Shown: piece after piece, positions 1 through 10,285 of the stretch | How positions within the stretch are numbered: position 1 is the first letter of the stretch | Layout: every line of letters begins with the position of its first letter | Program-made: the position numbers and the translations under genes | Assembly (NCBI RefSeq): GCF_901709675.1 | Contig: NC_051095.1 | Span: 25,056,456 to 25,120,455 of the forward strand | Direction of reading: 5' to 3' | Source of the DNA: Syngnathus acus | Taxonomy: Eukaryota; Chordata; Actinopteri; Syngnathiformes; Syngnathidae | Length of the DNA: 64,000 nucleotides | The notes under the pieces: model-generated | What the model was told of the DNA's origin: nothing | What the model saw: the letters and a program-made list of their open reading frames with translations, nothing else | Databases searched by the model: none

Positions 1-1
1 A

Positions 2-1565
2 AACCGCTATCATTAAACCATTACTTAAGCGACCAAATCTTGACCCGGACTGTCTCAGTAATTATAGGCCAGTTTCAAACCTCCCATTCATAGCAAAACT
101 TCTTGAAAAAGTAGTAGCGCAGCACCTTATTGATTACATGGTCGCCAATAATCGATATGAATCTTTTCAGTCTGGTTTTAGAGCTAATCATTCCACTGAG
201 ACAGCCCTTGCTAAAGCGACTAATGATCTCCTCATAGCTATGGATTCAAACACTTCATCGGTATTGTTACTACTCGATCTTAGTGCTGCCTTCGACACTG
301 TAGACTTCGATATTCTATTAGGGCGTCTTAAGAGTTGTGTTGGTATTTCAGGGTCAGCACTAGGCTGGTTCTATTCCTATCTATCTATCCATGGTAATAC
401 GTCCTCTGAGCTCTATAATGTTATGTGTGGTGTCCCACAGGGATCGGCACTTGGACCAATTCTATTTAATATTTATATGATTCCGCTTGGGGACATAATA
501 CGTAAATATAATATTAGTTTTCAATGTTACGCGGATGACACCCAATTATATATGCCATTATCGATGACAGATCCACGGGACTGTTGAGGCGTGCCTTGCG
601 GAGATCAAGCAATGGATGTCTCAACTTCCTTCGTCTTAACCCAGATAAAACTAAGATGTTGATAATTGGTCCAACTCGTTATCAACACTTATTTAAGGAA
701 ACCACTATAACTATAGATAACCGTACTATCACTCAGAGCGATACTGTAACTAATCTCGGGGTAATATTTGACCAAACGCTCTCCTTTCAAAAGCACATTA
801 ATATAACCAGAATTGCGTTTTTTCACCTTCGTAATATTGCTAAGATTCGTCCGATCCTCTCGACCGGTGATGCGGAAACTATTATACATGCGTTCGTCAC
901 GTTGCGCCTGGACTACTGTAATGCATTATTCTCTGGTCTTCCTAAGTCCAGCATCAAAAGTCTACAGTTAGTACAAAATGCTGCTGCGAGGCTGCTCTCA
1001 CGGACAAGAAAATTTGATCACATTACCCCAATATAAGCCAACTTACATTGGCGCCCGGTCCATTTAAGATGTGACTTCAAGGTTCTTCTATTAACCTATA
1101 AATCACTGCATGGCTTAGCGCCTTCATATCTTGTCGACCTAGTTGTTCCTTATGTTCCGTCTCGTAACCTTCGTTCGCAAAACGCTAGTCTTTTAGTGAC
1201 ACCGAGGGCCAAGAAAATGTCTGCAGGATCTAGAGCAGGGGTCTCAAACTCCAGTCCTCGGGGGCCGCATTCCTACATGTTTTCCAAGTTTCCCTCGTTT
1301 AACACACCTGATTCAATTATCAGGCTCCTGCAGAACGTGAGGATGAACTGATCATTTGAATCAGGTGTTTTTAACGAGGGAAACTTGGAAAACATGTAGG
1401 AATGCGGCCCCCGAGGACTGGAGTTTCAGACACCTGGTCTAGAGCATTTTCTATTCGGGCTCCAGAGCTTTGGAATGCCCTACCAATGGATATTAGAACT
1501 GCTACCTCACTAGAAACATTTAAGACACGTTTAAAGACACATTTCTATGATATGGCCTTTAATTA
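2..1565 (+). pseudogene. L2-like LINE ORF2 reverse transcriptase, broken
   Basis: In life this ORF encodes endonuclease plus reverse transcriptase that copies the LINE RNA at the target site; only RT and the C-terminal part are present. The FADD-type catalytic box is seen as YADD near 530-540, and the PQGS box near 440. The frame breaks at about 585 (stop after DPRDC) and shifts, giving two open stretches 138-587 and 584-1036; further stops follow 1036. About 18 bases coding the segment after the YLS motif (near 385) are missing relative to the minus-strand copy. The MITE at 1236-1436 also splits it. It cannot make a full protein. Confidence 0.85.
1236..1436. mobile_element. Palindromic hAT-type MITE
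   Basis: About 200 bases with long inverted repeats: the left end CAGGGGTCTCAAACTCCAG matches the reverse complement of the right end, CTGGAGTTTCAGACACCTG, allowing one small offset, and the arms continue inward through TGTTTTCCAAGTTTCCCTCG. It is flanked by 8-base direct repeats ATCTAGAG/GTCTAGAG. The uninterrupted LINE copy at 52,494 on the minus strand has a single GTCTAGAG at this place, which proves the insertion and its target duplication. No coding capacity. Confidence 0.9.
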
Positions 1566-2068
1566 ACCTGGAGTGGCCGATGCGGCTGGAGTTTGTTTTC
1601 ACTCCCTCTAAACCAACCAACCCTCCCCCCCATCCCTCCCCGGCTGGGGAGGTGGTTAGGTGGCACCCAAGCTGACAGCGGCTATCTGGATTCTCGTGGA
1701 CCAATTCAGGATGAGGGAACTGCAGCTCACCCTCCTCGAAGACACTGCCAGGACAGTCGAGGGCACATCCGGCAGCTCTTCGCTTTAACTTGGACATCCA
1801 CTTTTTCATTGATTTTCATATTATGTATTATTTGTGCCCTCTCTGCATCCATTGCAGCCTGGTGATCCTGAAAGGGGGATCCTTCCATCTGTGGTCCCTT
1901 CTTAAGGTTTCTCATTTTCCCCTGGTAGGTGTTTTTTGAGTTTTTCCTTGCCCTTTTGGGAGCTTAAGATCAGGGGATGCTTTGAGAATAATTGTCAATT
2001 TTTGTCTGTGTGAAGCCCTGTGAGAATGCTTGTGATTTAGGGCTATACAAATAAACTTGACTTGACTA

Positions 2069-2539
2069 GGTGGTGATCAGTTGGTAGCTCCAAAAAATGT
2101 GGCAGAAAATCTAATGACACAACTACAAAGTCGAGCATCAAACTGGGGCATAGGGTGTCCTGGTGCTAAAGGCATACATGGATGCCCTTATGTTTGAATA
2201 AGGTGTTTGTTATGGACAATCCGTTACATTAAGTTTAGAAACAAAACTTGATGGAGCGGCGGGGGGGTGGGGATTCCTCCCAATCATGCCCTTTCCAGAT
2301 CTCACTGTCATTGCCATTGTGAGCATTGAAGTTACCCAGCAAGAGCCAGTGTTTGTTCATCCAAATACAATGTAACAAGAAGCAGTATCTGCAACCAACA
2401 GCCTGAGCGCTGATAATTCTAAGGATATTGATGTTATTGAAGACACTTTACTGTTAAGCAACATACAAGCACAAAACACAGTTGCCAGTTCATGCATCAT
2501 GCAACATGTGATACAAAGAAGATGAGTAATAAAAGAGAC
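2069..2539. other. Non-coding stretch, nothing recognised
   Basis: No exon, RNA gene or repeat family was recognised here. A short run of G (about 2255-2268) is the only low-complexity feature. Confidence 0.5.
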
Positions 2540-3188
2540 TAATAATAATAATAATAATAATAATTCATTAAATTTGTATAGCGCTTTTCAAAAACCCAAA
2601 GACGCTTACAGGGAACAAGGCAAAGACATACATGAGGGGAGGGGGACGGGGAAGAAACAATCGGATAAAATTAAGAAGAGGAAACCAGTTATGGGTAGGG
2701 GAGGTCATGAGCTTGGGAGAAGAGGTAAGTTTTTAAACGGGACTTAAATATGGGGAGTGTGGGTGAGTCACAGACAGACTGAGGGAGAGAGTTCCAGAGT
2801 CGGGGTGATGTGCAGGAGAAGGCTCTGTCACCGAAGGATTTGAGTTTAGATTTTGGGACTGTCAGACGTGAAGTATTGGAGGATCGGAGGGGACGGTTGG
2901 GGCAGTAGGGGACAAGGAGGTCGGATAGGTAAGTGGGAGCCAGGTGGTGAAGGGCTTTGAAGGTGAGGAGGAGTATCTTGAAAATGATACGCTCCTTAAT
3001 GGGGAGCCAGTGAAGAGAGTGGAGAACAGGAGTGATGTGTTCACGGGACCGGGTGTGGGTAAGGAGGCGGGCAGCAGAGTTTTGGACTAGTTGAAGTCTA
3101 TGGACTGAGTGAGCAGTGATTCCAGTGAGAAGGGAGTTGCAGTAGTCAAGCCGGGATGAGATGAAGGCGTGGATGAGAGATTCCTAGT
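2540..3188 (-). mobile_element. 5'-truncated L2-type LINE 3' end with ATT-repeat tail
   Basis: Read on the minus strand from 3188, the sequence codes the C-terminal region downstream of the RT: SSRLDYCNSLL, LQLVQNSAARLL, HWLPIKERI and RLWNSLPQSV motifs in order, then a stop, a short 3'UTR with GCGCTATACAAATTTAATG and an ATT tandem tail at 2540-2562. This is a third LINE subfamily distinct from the TTGACT-tailed copy at 1-2068. It is 5'-truncated, the usual product of incomplete reverse transcription. Confidence 0.8.
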
Positions 3189-3394
3189 ATTTATTATTCT
3201 GCAGGAGTTCAATGAGACTTCATAAAAAAAAAACAGATATCACTGGCTCCATTGACTGAAACTTAGTGATCCATAGTCCTAAAGACTAATGTTGACTAGT
3301 GTTGCTCCTAGTGGCCAAATAGAGCTAAGCCTCAATTTTACACGCATCGATTCTGTACGATTTTCTGTCTAATGCGACTTGGTTGGGGACCCCA

Positions 3395-3513
3395 AGTTTT
3401 TTGTTGTAAATACATTTTACTACTAACCTTATAACATTTGGAAAACAACACCCCAATTTTTTTGTTGTAAATACATTTTACTACTAACTTTATAACATTT
3501 GGAAAACAACACG
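3395..3513. repeat. Two tandem copies of a 61-base unit
   Basis: The unit beginning TTTTTTGTTGTAAATACATT and ending GGAAAACAACAC occurs twice with a 61-base period and only a few differences. It is AT-rich and has no coding potential. Confidence 0.8.
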
Positions 3514-3723
3514 CAACTACCACAGAGACAGCGATAGGTAAGGGCTGTTATGCTAATGCTAATAGGATAGGATGTCCCTACATGATTGCTATCCGTAAAT
3601 AGTTAGAAACTCAGGAGGTGGACGCCATGTACGTGATGCATCTTTGAGACATCCTAGATTTTGCAAGGAAGCAACGGACTAAAGCTGTAAAGCAAAAGCG
3701 CATTATTGACTATTTTAAACAGG

Positions 3724-4003
3724 ATAGTAGAGGGCTCCTCCGGCAGCCCTTCGCTCTGACTTGGACATCCACTTTTTTGATTTTCATATTATGTATTATT
3801 TGTGCCCTCTCTGCATCCATTACAACCTGGTGATCCTGAAAGGGGGATCCTTCCATCTGTGGTCCCTTCTCAAGGTTTCTCATTTTCCCCGGGCAGGGGT
3901 TTTGAGTTTTTCCTTGCCCTTTTGGGAGCTTAAGATCAGGGGATGCTTTGAGAATAATTGTCAATTTTTGTCTATGTGAAGCCCTTTGAGACTGCTTGTG
4001 ATT
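3724..4003 (+). mobile_element. LINE 3'UTR fragment (same module as 1758-2040)
   Basis: Near-identical to the 3'UTR of the L2-like LINE at 1758-2040: CATCCATTACAACCTGG, CCATCTGTGGTCCCTTCTC, TTGCCCTTTTGGGAGCTTAA and GAAGCCCTTTGAGACTGC in the same order. It stops before the TTGACT tail, so the 3' end has been lost. Confidence 0.8.
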
Positions 4004-4700
4004 AAGAACGACTTTTGGGATTACTTTAAAGTCACGAACGTGTGCAATGTAACAACGCAACATTACACGTCACAGTTTATGGACGAGCTCTGTTTCAGAG
4101 ATCAAAACTTTCATTTTTATTAACGTTTCTTATGTCTATGTGTTCTAGTTCTTTTTTATTTCTCGAGTACTCTGTTTTGTTACTATTCGGTGAGTGTGGT
4201 TTTGCTGTAATAATACGATGTTTGAGTCCAAATACAGACTTATCATTTTTAATAATTATATCATATAGATTTTCACCAAGAACAATGATGTTATTCCCCA
4301 AATGCAACCATGTGTATCTTAGTACGTATTACCCTACTGCTATTTCCCGATACACTCGTATGCATGGCTCTGAATTTCTTTCCTCTTCCAAGACTTTCTA
4401 TATAACGTGCTGTCAGAGTCAACGCGACTCCCAAATTCTGAACCCCAAAGTCCGCGTAAAATCAAGGCTTGGCTGTACTAGAATACTTAGATGTCTTCGA
4501 ATTTCACCCAAAAGTAAAGATTAGATCATAGTAAAGATAAAAGCAATACCTGAAAAAATATAAGAATAAAAGCAAGCTCTGTTAAAAGCAAGCAAGATAA
4601 CTTAAGCAGCTCAGGAATTCCCTAGGCAGAGGACGAAATAGAGGAAAAAACAGAATGACAGTGGATTCATGAAAATTACAAATTTTACCCAAATTAAAGA
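4004..4700. other. Non-coding stretch; one 160-codon open frame not credited
   Basis: An open frame at 4042-4524 (+) exists, but its translation is AT-driven, has no recognisable domain, and shows no splice sites or homologue that I know. I see no other feature. Confidence 0.5.
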
Positions 4701-4703
4701 TTA

Positions 4704-5006
4704 AAGTCCCAATGATCGTCACACACACACCTGGGTGTGGTGAAATTTGTCCTCTGCATTTAACCCATCCCCGTGTGATTTTAATCCATCCCCTGGGGGA
4801 GAGGGGAGCAGTGAGCAGCAGCGGTGCCGCGCTCGGGAATCAGTTGGTGATCTAACCCCCCAATTCCAACCCTTAATGCTGAGTGCCAAGCAGGGAGGCA
4901 ATGGGTCCCATTTTTATAGTCTTTGGTATGACCCGGCCGGGGTTTGAACCCACAACCTTCCAGTCTCAGGGCGGACACTCTACCACTAGGCCACTGAGCT
5001 GGTCAA
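4704..5006 (-). mobile_element. tRNA-derived SINE, family 1
   Basis: On the minus strand the head carries a pol III box A (GTGGCCTAGTGGTAGAG) and box B (GGTTCAAACCC) about 40 bases apart, followed by a non-tRNA body that includes AGACTATAAAAATGGGACCC and CCCAGGGGATGGATTAAAAT. Two other copies on the plus strand at 42,231-42,543 and 42,960-43,275 define the unit. It is a tRNA-like retroposon, not a functional tRNA: no acceptor stem closes. Confidence 0.85.
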
Positions 5007-5333
5007 ATTCAAGAATATCTTAACCAGTTCACTAAACCTTACAACATACCGTAATTTTCGGACTATAAGTCGCTCCGGAGTACAAGTCGCATCAGCCATA
5101 AAATGCCCAAAAATGTGAAAAAAAACATATATAAGTCGCTCCGGAGTATAAGTCGCATTTTGGGGGTCAATTTATTCGACACAATCCAACACCAAGAACA
5201 GTCATAAACGAGCAACAACAGGCTAAATGACAGATATGCTAAGGTGACAAACACAAACGAAGAGCTGAGAATGGCCCTGACGTAAAATTCAGAGTTATTA
5301 AAAAAACTATTACATAAATAACACGTTAATAAA

Positions 5334-5775
5334 ACCATCTGTGTCACTCCAATTCATTAAATCCATCGATCGTCCTTTGTCAACAATGCGTGCGCGCCGT
5401 TGACAGCGCTTGCACTTCAAAATATTCCACAGGCCCATATAACGATATATAAATTATATATCAAATAACTATTATATAAGCAATGTTATCAAACCATCTG
5501 TGTCACTCCAAATCATTAAATCCATCGATCATCCTTTGTCAACAATGGGTGCGCGCAGTTGACGGCGCTTGCACTTCAAAATATTCCACAGGCCCATATA
5601 ACAATATATAAATTAGATATCAAATAACTATTATATAAGCAATAGTATTATCAAAGCATCTGTGCAATCTAAATCATTAAATCCATCGATTAAATTCCTC
5701 GTCCTTCGTCAACAACGCCGCGCGTGCGCCCTGACGTCAGCCTCGTCGTTATTCCACAGATCTACTATATAACTA
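5334..5775. repeat. About three tandem units of roughly 155 bases
   Basis: The phrase CATCTGTG.CA.TC.AA.TCATTAAATCCATCGAT recurs near 5336, 5503 and 5659, each followed by CCTT.GTCAACAA and by CACTTCAAAATATTCCACAG in the first two units. The copies are diverged, with a degenerate further one near 6185. This lies inside the TA-target element. Confidence 0.75.
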
Positions 5776-5863
5776 TATTGTAGTGTTAACAAAGTTCAAG
5801 GAAAGACGTGGGTTTGGTAAACGGCTCTTTATTTAACAAAACCAACTTCCAGGCGTGTGGCGG

Positions 5864-6168
5864 CGTGGACTTCCAGCCACGGAAGTCGAAGAGAGCTCCA
5901 TAGAATAGGACCGGGCGTGCGTAAAAGCCATGACCGAGCCCCATCCACCGTCCCCGGACAGCTACCCGGCCGAGCGCCGGCCCTCGACTTCTATCCACGG
6001 AGGTGAAAGACAGCTCGGTAGAGTAGGACCGGGGGTGCGTTAAAGCCATGTCCGAGCCCCATCCACCGTCCCTGGACAGCCACCCGGCCGAGCGCCGGCC
6101 CCCGACTTCAATCCACGGAAGTGAAAGAGAGCTCCGTCGAGTAGGACCGGGCGTGGGTAAAAGCCATA
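5864..6168. repeat. GC-rich tandem repeat, 116-base period
   Basis: CCGAGCCCCATCCACCGTCC occurs at about 5934 and 6050, and CCACGGA.GTGAAAGA.AGCTC-like phrases recur with the same 116-base spacing, giving about 2.5 units. The units contain GGCCGAGCGCCGGCCC. They contrast sharply with the AT-rich repeats just to the left. Confidence 0.8.
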
Positions 6169-6480
6169 ATAGTTTTTCAAACCTTCTGTGTCACTCCAAA
6201 TCCTTAAATCCTTCAAACTCTTCGTCCGCCGTGTCACTTAGAAATAAAGCCGCTAATGATGCCGGTAGTACGTGGGGCCCTTCGTCATCTTCGTCATCCC
6301 GTGATCAATCTTTGTCCTTTATGTAAACAATCGCCACGCCGCGTCGCGCTGCTGACGTCACTTGAAATTCAAATTACAGTAATCCCTTGCTACATCGCGG
6401 GTTCACTTTTTTTTTTGAACATTTTTGAAAAAAAACACATAAGTCGCTCCTTATTATAAGTCGCCCCCCCACCCAAACTA

Positions 6481-7210
6481 TAGGGTGTTTCATAAAGTAC
6501 GCAGTTTTTAAAAATGCAATAAATCAGCCAAAATCGATGAAAAATTCACAATTTTTATTTAATTTCATTCAACATATACTTCAATTTAATAATGAAAAAT
6601 GATAGAGCATATGTCCACCTCCACTTTCTCTGCAGGCAGTCATCCGATCGTTGAAATTAACGATAACTCTTTTGCAGACGTCCCTGTCGATTTCGCCGAT
6701 TACCCGTTGAATTTCCATCTTCAGTTCGGTAATCGTTTGAGGTTTGTTCACGTAAACTTGTGACTTCACATATCCCCATAAAAAGAAGTCACAAGGTGTG
6801 AGGTCACATGACCTCGGAGGCCATTCTTGGTCGCCGCCGCGAAGTGAGATCAGACGCTCAGGGAATTACGGTTTTGACCGGGCGATTTTCTGGTTGCAAC
6901 TGACCCAGATTCTTCGCATTTCTGTACCAACCTCGAAACTGTTGTTGCGGTCGGGGCATTGTCACGTCCAAAGATCGCGCGAAGTTTACGGACAGTCTCT
7001 GCGTAGCACTCCCCGTTTTTGTAATGAGTTTTCACAAGAAGAATGCGTTGCTCGATACTGAACCGCTCCATGGCTACAAAATGGAAAAACGACAAATGGT
7101 CTTCTAATCGGAGTGATAATAGATAACGAAAATGATAGGAACAGTGCTGACAATCTTCAAACAAAAAATCCCGCGCAATTAAAAAACTGCGTACTTTATG
7201 AAACACCCTA
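6481..7210 (-). mobile_element. Internally deleted mariner-type transposon
   Basis: Inverted ends TAGGGTGTTTCATAAAGTAC and its complement enclose 730 bases flanked by TA on both sides. On the minus strand it keeps the N-terminal helix-turn-helix of a transposase (MERFSIEQRILLVKTHYKNG, residues 1-20) and the C-terminal end (DLTPCDFFLWGY through CKRVIVNFNDRM) but lacks the central catalytic part. It is nested in the TA element at 5049-7248. Confidence 0.85.
6597..7072 (-). pseudogene. Remnant mariner transposase (DNA-binding domain plus C-terminal end)
   Basis: The start ATG at 7072 opens a helix-turn-helix region of the type catalogued as DUF4817, found at the N-terminus of a mariner-like transposase group widespread in arthropods. 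After about 75 residues (to SGSVATRKSPGQ) the reading jumps to PPRSCDLTPCDFFLWGYVK, which contains the last catalytic acid region, and then to VIGEIDRDVCKRV near the end. The first two catalytic Asp residues and surrounding domain are missing, so it cannot catalyse transposition but could in principle bind its own inverted repeats. Family assignment rests on motif recall. Confidence 0.75.
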
Positions 7211-7621
7211 TATGAAAAAAACCGCGACTTATAGTCCGAAAATTACGGTAATAGATGTGACAGAAACATTGATGGATGATGAAAGAGGGACTGATGTTGA
7301 CTTGGATGGTTATGAATTGCAATATATGCAATATACGTACAGTGCCTTGCCAAAGTATTCGGCCCCCTTGAACCTTTCAACATTTCGCCACATTTCAAGC
7401 TTCAAACATAAAGATATAAAATTTTAATTTTTTGTCAAGAATCAACAAGTGGGACACAATCGTGAAGTGGAACGAAATTTATTGGATAATTTAAACTTTT
7501 TTAACAAATAAAAAACTGAAAAGTGGGGCGTGCGATATTATTCGGCCCCTTTACTTTCAGTGCAGCAAACTCACTCCAGAAGTTCAGTGAGGATCTTTGA
7601 ATGATCCAATGTTGTCCTAAA

Positions 7622-7853
7622 TGACTGCATCCATTACAACCTGGTGATCCTGAAAGGGGGATCCTTCCATCTGTGGTCCCTTCTCAAGGTTTCTCATTTT
7701 CCCCTGGCAGGGGTTTTTGAGTTTTTCCTTGCCCTTTTGGGAGCTTAAGATCAGGGGATGCTTTGAGAATAATTGTCAATTTTTGTCTATGTGAAGCCCT
7801 TTCAGACTGCTTGTGATTTAGGGCTATACAAATAAACTTGACTTGACTTGACT
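7622..7853 (+). mobile_element. L2-like LINE 3' end inserted in the Tc1 element
   Basis: A 232-base piece equals the LINE 3'UTR at 1845-2068, including CCATCTGTGGTCCCTTCTC, GGCTATACAAATAAACTTGA and the TTGACT tandem tail. TGACTG borders both sides, either a short target duplication or tail microhomology. It is a severely 5'-truncated insertion. Confidence 0.85.
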
Positions 7854-7954
7854 GATGATGATAAATAGAATGCACCTGTGTGTAATCAAGTCTCCGTATA
7901 AATGCACCTGCTCTTTGATAGTCTCAGGGTTCTGTTTAAAGCGCAGAGAGAACC

Positions 7955-8974
7955 ATGAAGACAAAGGAACACACCAGGCAGGTCCGAGATACTGTTGTGG
8001 AGAAGTTTAAAGCCGGATTTGGATACAAAAAGATTTCCCAAGCTTTAAACATCTCAAGGAGCACTGTGCAAGCAATTATATTGAAATGGAAGGAGTATCA
8101 GACCACTGCAAATCTACCAAGACCCGGCCGTCCCTCCAAACTTTCATCTCAAACAAGGAGAAGACTGATCAGAGATGCAGCCAAGAGGCCCATGATCACT
8201 CTGGATGAACTGCAGATAACTACAGCTGAGGTGGGAGAGTCTGTCCATAGGACAACAATCAGTCATGCACTGCACAAATCTGGCCTTTATGGAAGAGTGG
8301 CAAGAAGAAAGCCATTTCTCAAAGATATCCATAAAAAATCTCGTTTAAAGTTTGCCACAAGCCACCTGGGAGACAAACCAAACATGTGGAAGAAGGTGCT
8401 CTGGTCAGATGAAACCAAAATCGAACTTTTTGGCCACAATGCAAAATGATATGTTTGGCATAAAAGCAACACAGCTCATCACCCTGAACACACCATCCCC
8501 ACTGTCAAACATGGTGGTGGCAGCATCTTGGTTTGGGCCTGCTTTTCTTCAGCAGGGACAGGGAAGATGGCTAAAATTGATGGGAAGATGGATGGAGCCA
8601 AATACAGGACCATTCTGGAAGAAAACCTGTTGGAGTCTGCAAAAGACCTGAAACTGGGACGGAGATTTATCTTCCAACAGGACAATGATCCAAAACATAA
8701 AGCCAAATCTACAATGGAATGGTTCACAAATAGACGTATCCAGGTGTTAGAATGGCCAAGTCAAAGTCCAGACCTGAATCCAATCGAGAATCTGTGGAAA
8801 GAGCTGAAGACTGCTGTTCACAAACGCTCTCCATCAAACCTCACTGAGCTCGAGCTGTTTTGCAAGGAAGAATGGGCAAGAATTCCAGTCTCTCGATGTG
8901 CAAAACTGATAGAGACATACCCCAAGCGACTTGCAGCTGTAATTGCAGCAAAAGGTGGCGCTACAAAGTATTAG
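7955..8974 (+). pseudogene. Tc1-like transposase with one premature TGA
   Basis: The frame from the ATG at 7955 to the stop at 8974 spans 340 codons, the standard length for fish Tc1 transposases, and stays in one frame throughout. It is interrupted only by TGA at 8447-8449 (codon 165), where the family normally has Arg in NAK-R-YVWHKS; CGA to TGA by CpG decay explains it. Order of domains: paired-like helix-turn-helix (GFGYKKISQALNISRSTVQA, about 20-42), GRPSKLS linker (about 55), catalytic Asp in WSDETKIELFG (about 154), second Asp in FQQDNDPKHKA, and Glu in SPDLNPIENLWKELK, a DD34E triad with all acids present. The enzyme would cut and rejoin at TA; this copy makes only a truncated protein lacking the second Asp and Glu. 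Confidence 0.95.
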
Positions 8975-9920
8975 CGGAAGGGGGCCGAATAATATTGCAC
9001 GCCCCACTTTTCAGTTTTTTATTTGTTAAAAAAAGTTTAAATTATCCAATAAATTTTGTTCCACTTCACGATTATGTCCCACTTGTTGTTGATTCTTGAC
9101 AAAAAATTAAACTTTTATATCTTTATGTTTGAAGCCTGAAATGTCGAGAAATGTTGAAAGGTTCAAGGGGGCCGACCGAATACTTTCGCAAGGCACTGTA
9201 TATAATATATAAATAGACCAAATGTTGCTCTATTTATTGAGAGCTCTCATCAATATAAAATCATCAAGAGAATGTCAACTGCTATCGAAAATGTTTTGGA
9301 GTGCATTTCAATTTAAATCAGTTATGAAAAAAAGAAAAATATTATTATTAGTTGTGTGTATCAGGTTACTGGCATGAGCCTTGAGACATTTAGACATTAA
9401 TTGGATAGACTACCTTTTCGCTCACCTCAGATAAAATTATGTATATTTGTGGGGAATTCAATATTGATTTATTAAAAGCAAATGAACATAAACCCATCTA
9501 GGATTTTCTAAACACCATGCATTGCTTAAACTTGTACCCTAAAATTACACGACCAACCATAATAACAACTGGAAGTGCCACATTGATTGACAATATATTT
9601 ACAAATGATGTAGCCAATGACTCTGTTAGTGGACTTCTCGTCACTGATATCAGCAATCACTTGCCAATATTTACCACTTTTAATATTTACCACTTTTAAT
9701 ACCAAATCTAAACTGCAAGAGAACAAGAATATGATTTGGAAAAGAGTCAAGTCACAAGAGACTCTTAATACTCTGAAAAATGACTTAAATGATCAGAATT
9801 GGAATGAGGTTTATTGCAGTAATGATGTTGATAAAGCTTATAGTATATTCCATACCATAGATTACTATAAGACAAGAGAACAGAAACAATGTACAAGGCA
9901 TGTGGAACATCCTCAACTCC

Positions 9921-10285
9921 ATCCATCCATCCATCTTCTGAACCGCTTAGTCCCCACGGGGGTCGCGGGTGTGCTGGAGCCTATCCCAGCCGTCAACGGG
10001 CAGTAGGCGAGGAACACCCTGAACCGGTTGCCAGCCAATCGCAGGGCACACAGAGACAAACAACCATTTGCACTCGCACTCACACCTAGGGACAATTTGG
10101 AGTGCTCAATCGGCCTACCAAGCATGTTTTGGGGAAGTGGGAGGAAACCAGAGTGGCCGGAGAAAACCCACGAGGGCCCGGGGAGAACATGCAAACTCCA
10201 CACAGGGAGGGCCGGAGGTGGAATCGAACCTGTACCCTCCTAACTGTGAAGCGGACGTGCTACCCATTGTGCCACCGAGGCGCCC
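9921..10285 (-). mobile_element. tRNA-derived SINE, family 2, with 13-base target duplication
   Basis: Minus-strand head with box A (GTGGCACAATGGGTAGCAC) and box B (GGTTCGATTCC), body containing GTGTGGAGTTTGCATGTTCT and TGGGATAGGCTCCAGCAC, and a GGAT/ATGG tandem tail. It is flanked by the perfect 13-base direct repeat CATCCTCAACTCC (9908-9920 and 10,286-10,298), the signature of LINE-driven retroposition. Confidence 0.95.

Larger units (their letters stand above)
1..2068 (+). mobile_element. L2-like LINE, copy A, 5' end outside the window
   Basis: A non-LTR retrotransposon runs in from the left edge. It starts inside the reverse transcriptase (NYRPVSNLPF motif near base 60) and continues through the fingers/palm (FQSGFRANHS, LLDLSAAFDT, GVPQGS, CYADDTQ), the thumb/C-terminal region to about 1565, and a 3'UTR ending in TTGACTTGACT near 2068. 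A second copy of the same family lies on the minus strand at 52,328-57,204. A palindromic hAT MITE is inserted at 1236-1436. Clade (L2 rather than CR1) is judged from the RT motifs and the short tandem tail. Confidence 0.85.
5049..7248. mobile_element. TA-target inverted-repeat DNA element with nested insertion
   Basis: The left end CCGTAATTTTCGGACTATAA is matched by the inverted right end at about 7229-7248, and both ends are flanked by TA. The interior has subterminal ATAAGTCGC motifs, two sets of tandem repeats and a nested mariner at 6481-7210. No transposase of its own is visible. TA duplication suggests Tc1/mariner/pogo-type mobilisation; the family is not named with certainty. Confidence 0.8.
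7340..9198 (+). mobile_element. Tc1-like transposon with about 220-base inverted repeats
   Basis: Left end CAGTGCCTTGCCAAAGTATT and the inverted right end AATACTTTCGCAAGGCACTG are each flanked by TA. The inverted repeats extend for roughly 220 bases (inner parts AAGTGGGGCGTGCGATATTA and TAATATTGCACGCCCCACTT). Between them lie a transposase gene at 7955-8974 and a LINE 3' end inserted at 7622-7853. Length without the insertion is about 1.63 kb, normal for fish Tc1 elements. Confidence 0.95.

Noticed and set aside
2862-3044. Small minus-strand serine-rich protein
   Set aside because: It is an alternative frame of the L2-type LINE C-terminal region.
4042-4524. 160-codon open frame on the plus strand
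   Set aside because: No domain, no splice signals, AT-driven hydrophobic composition; the complementary strand is equally open in places. Chance frame.
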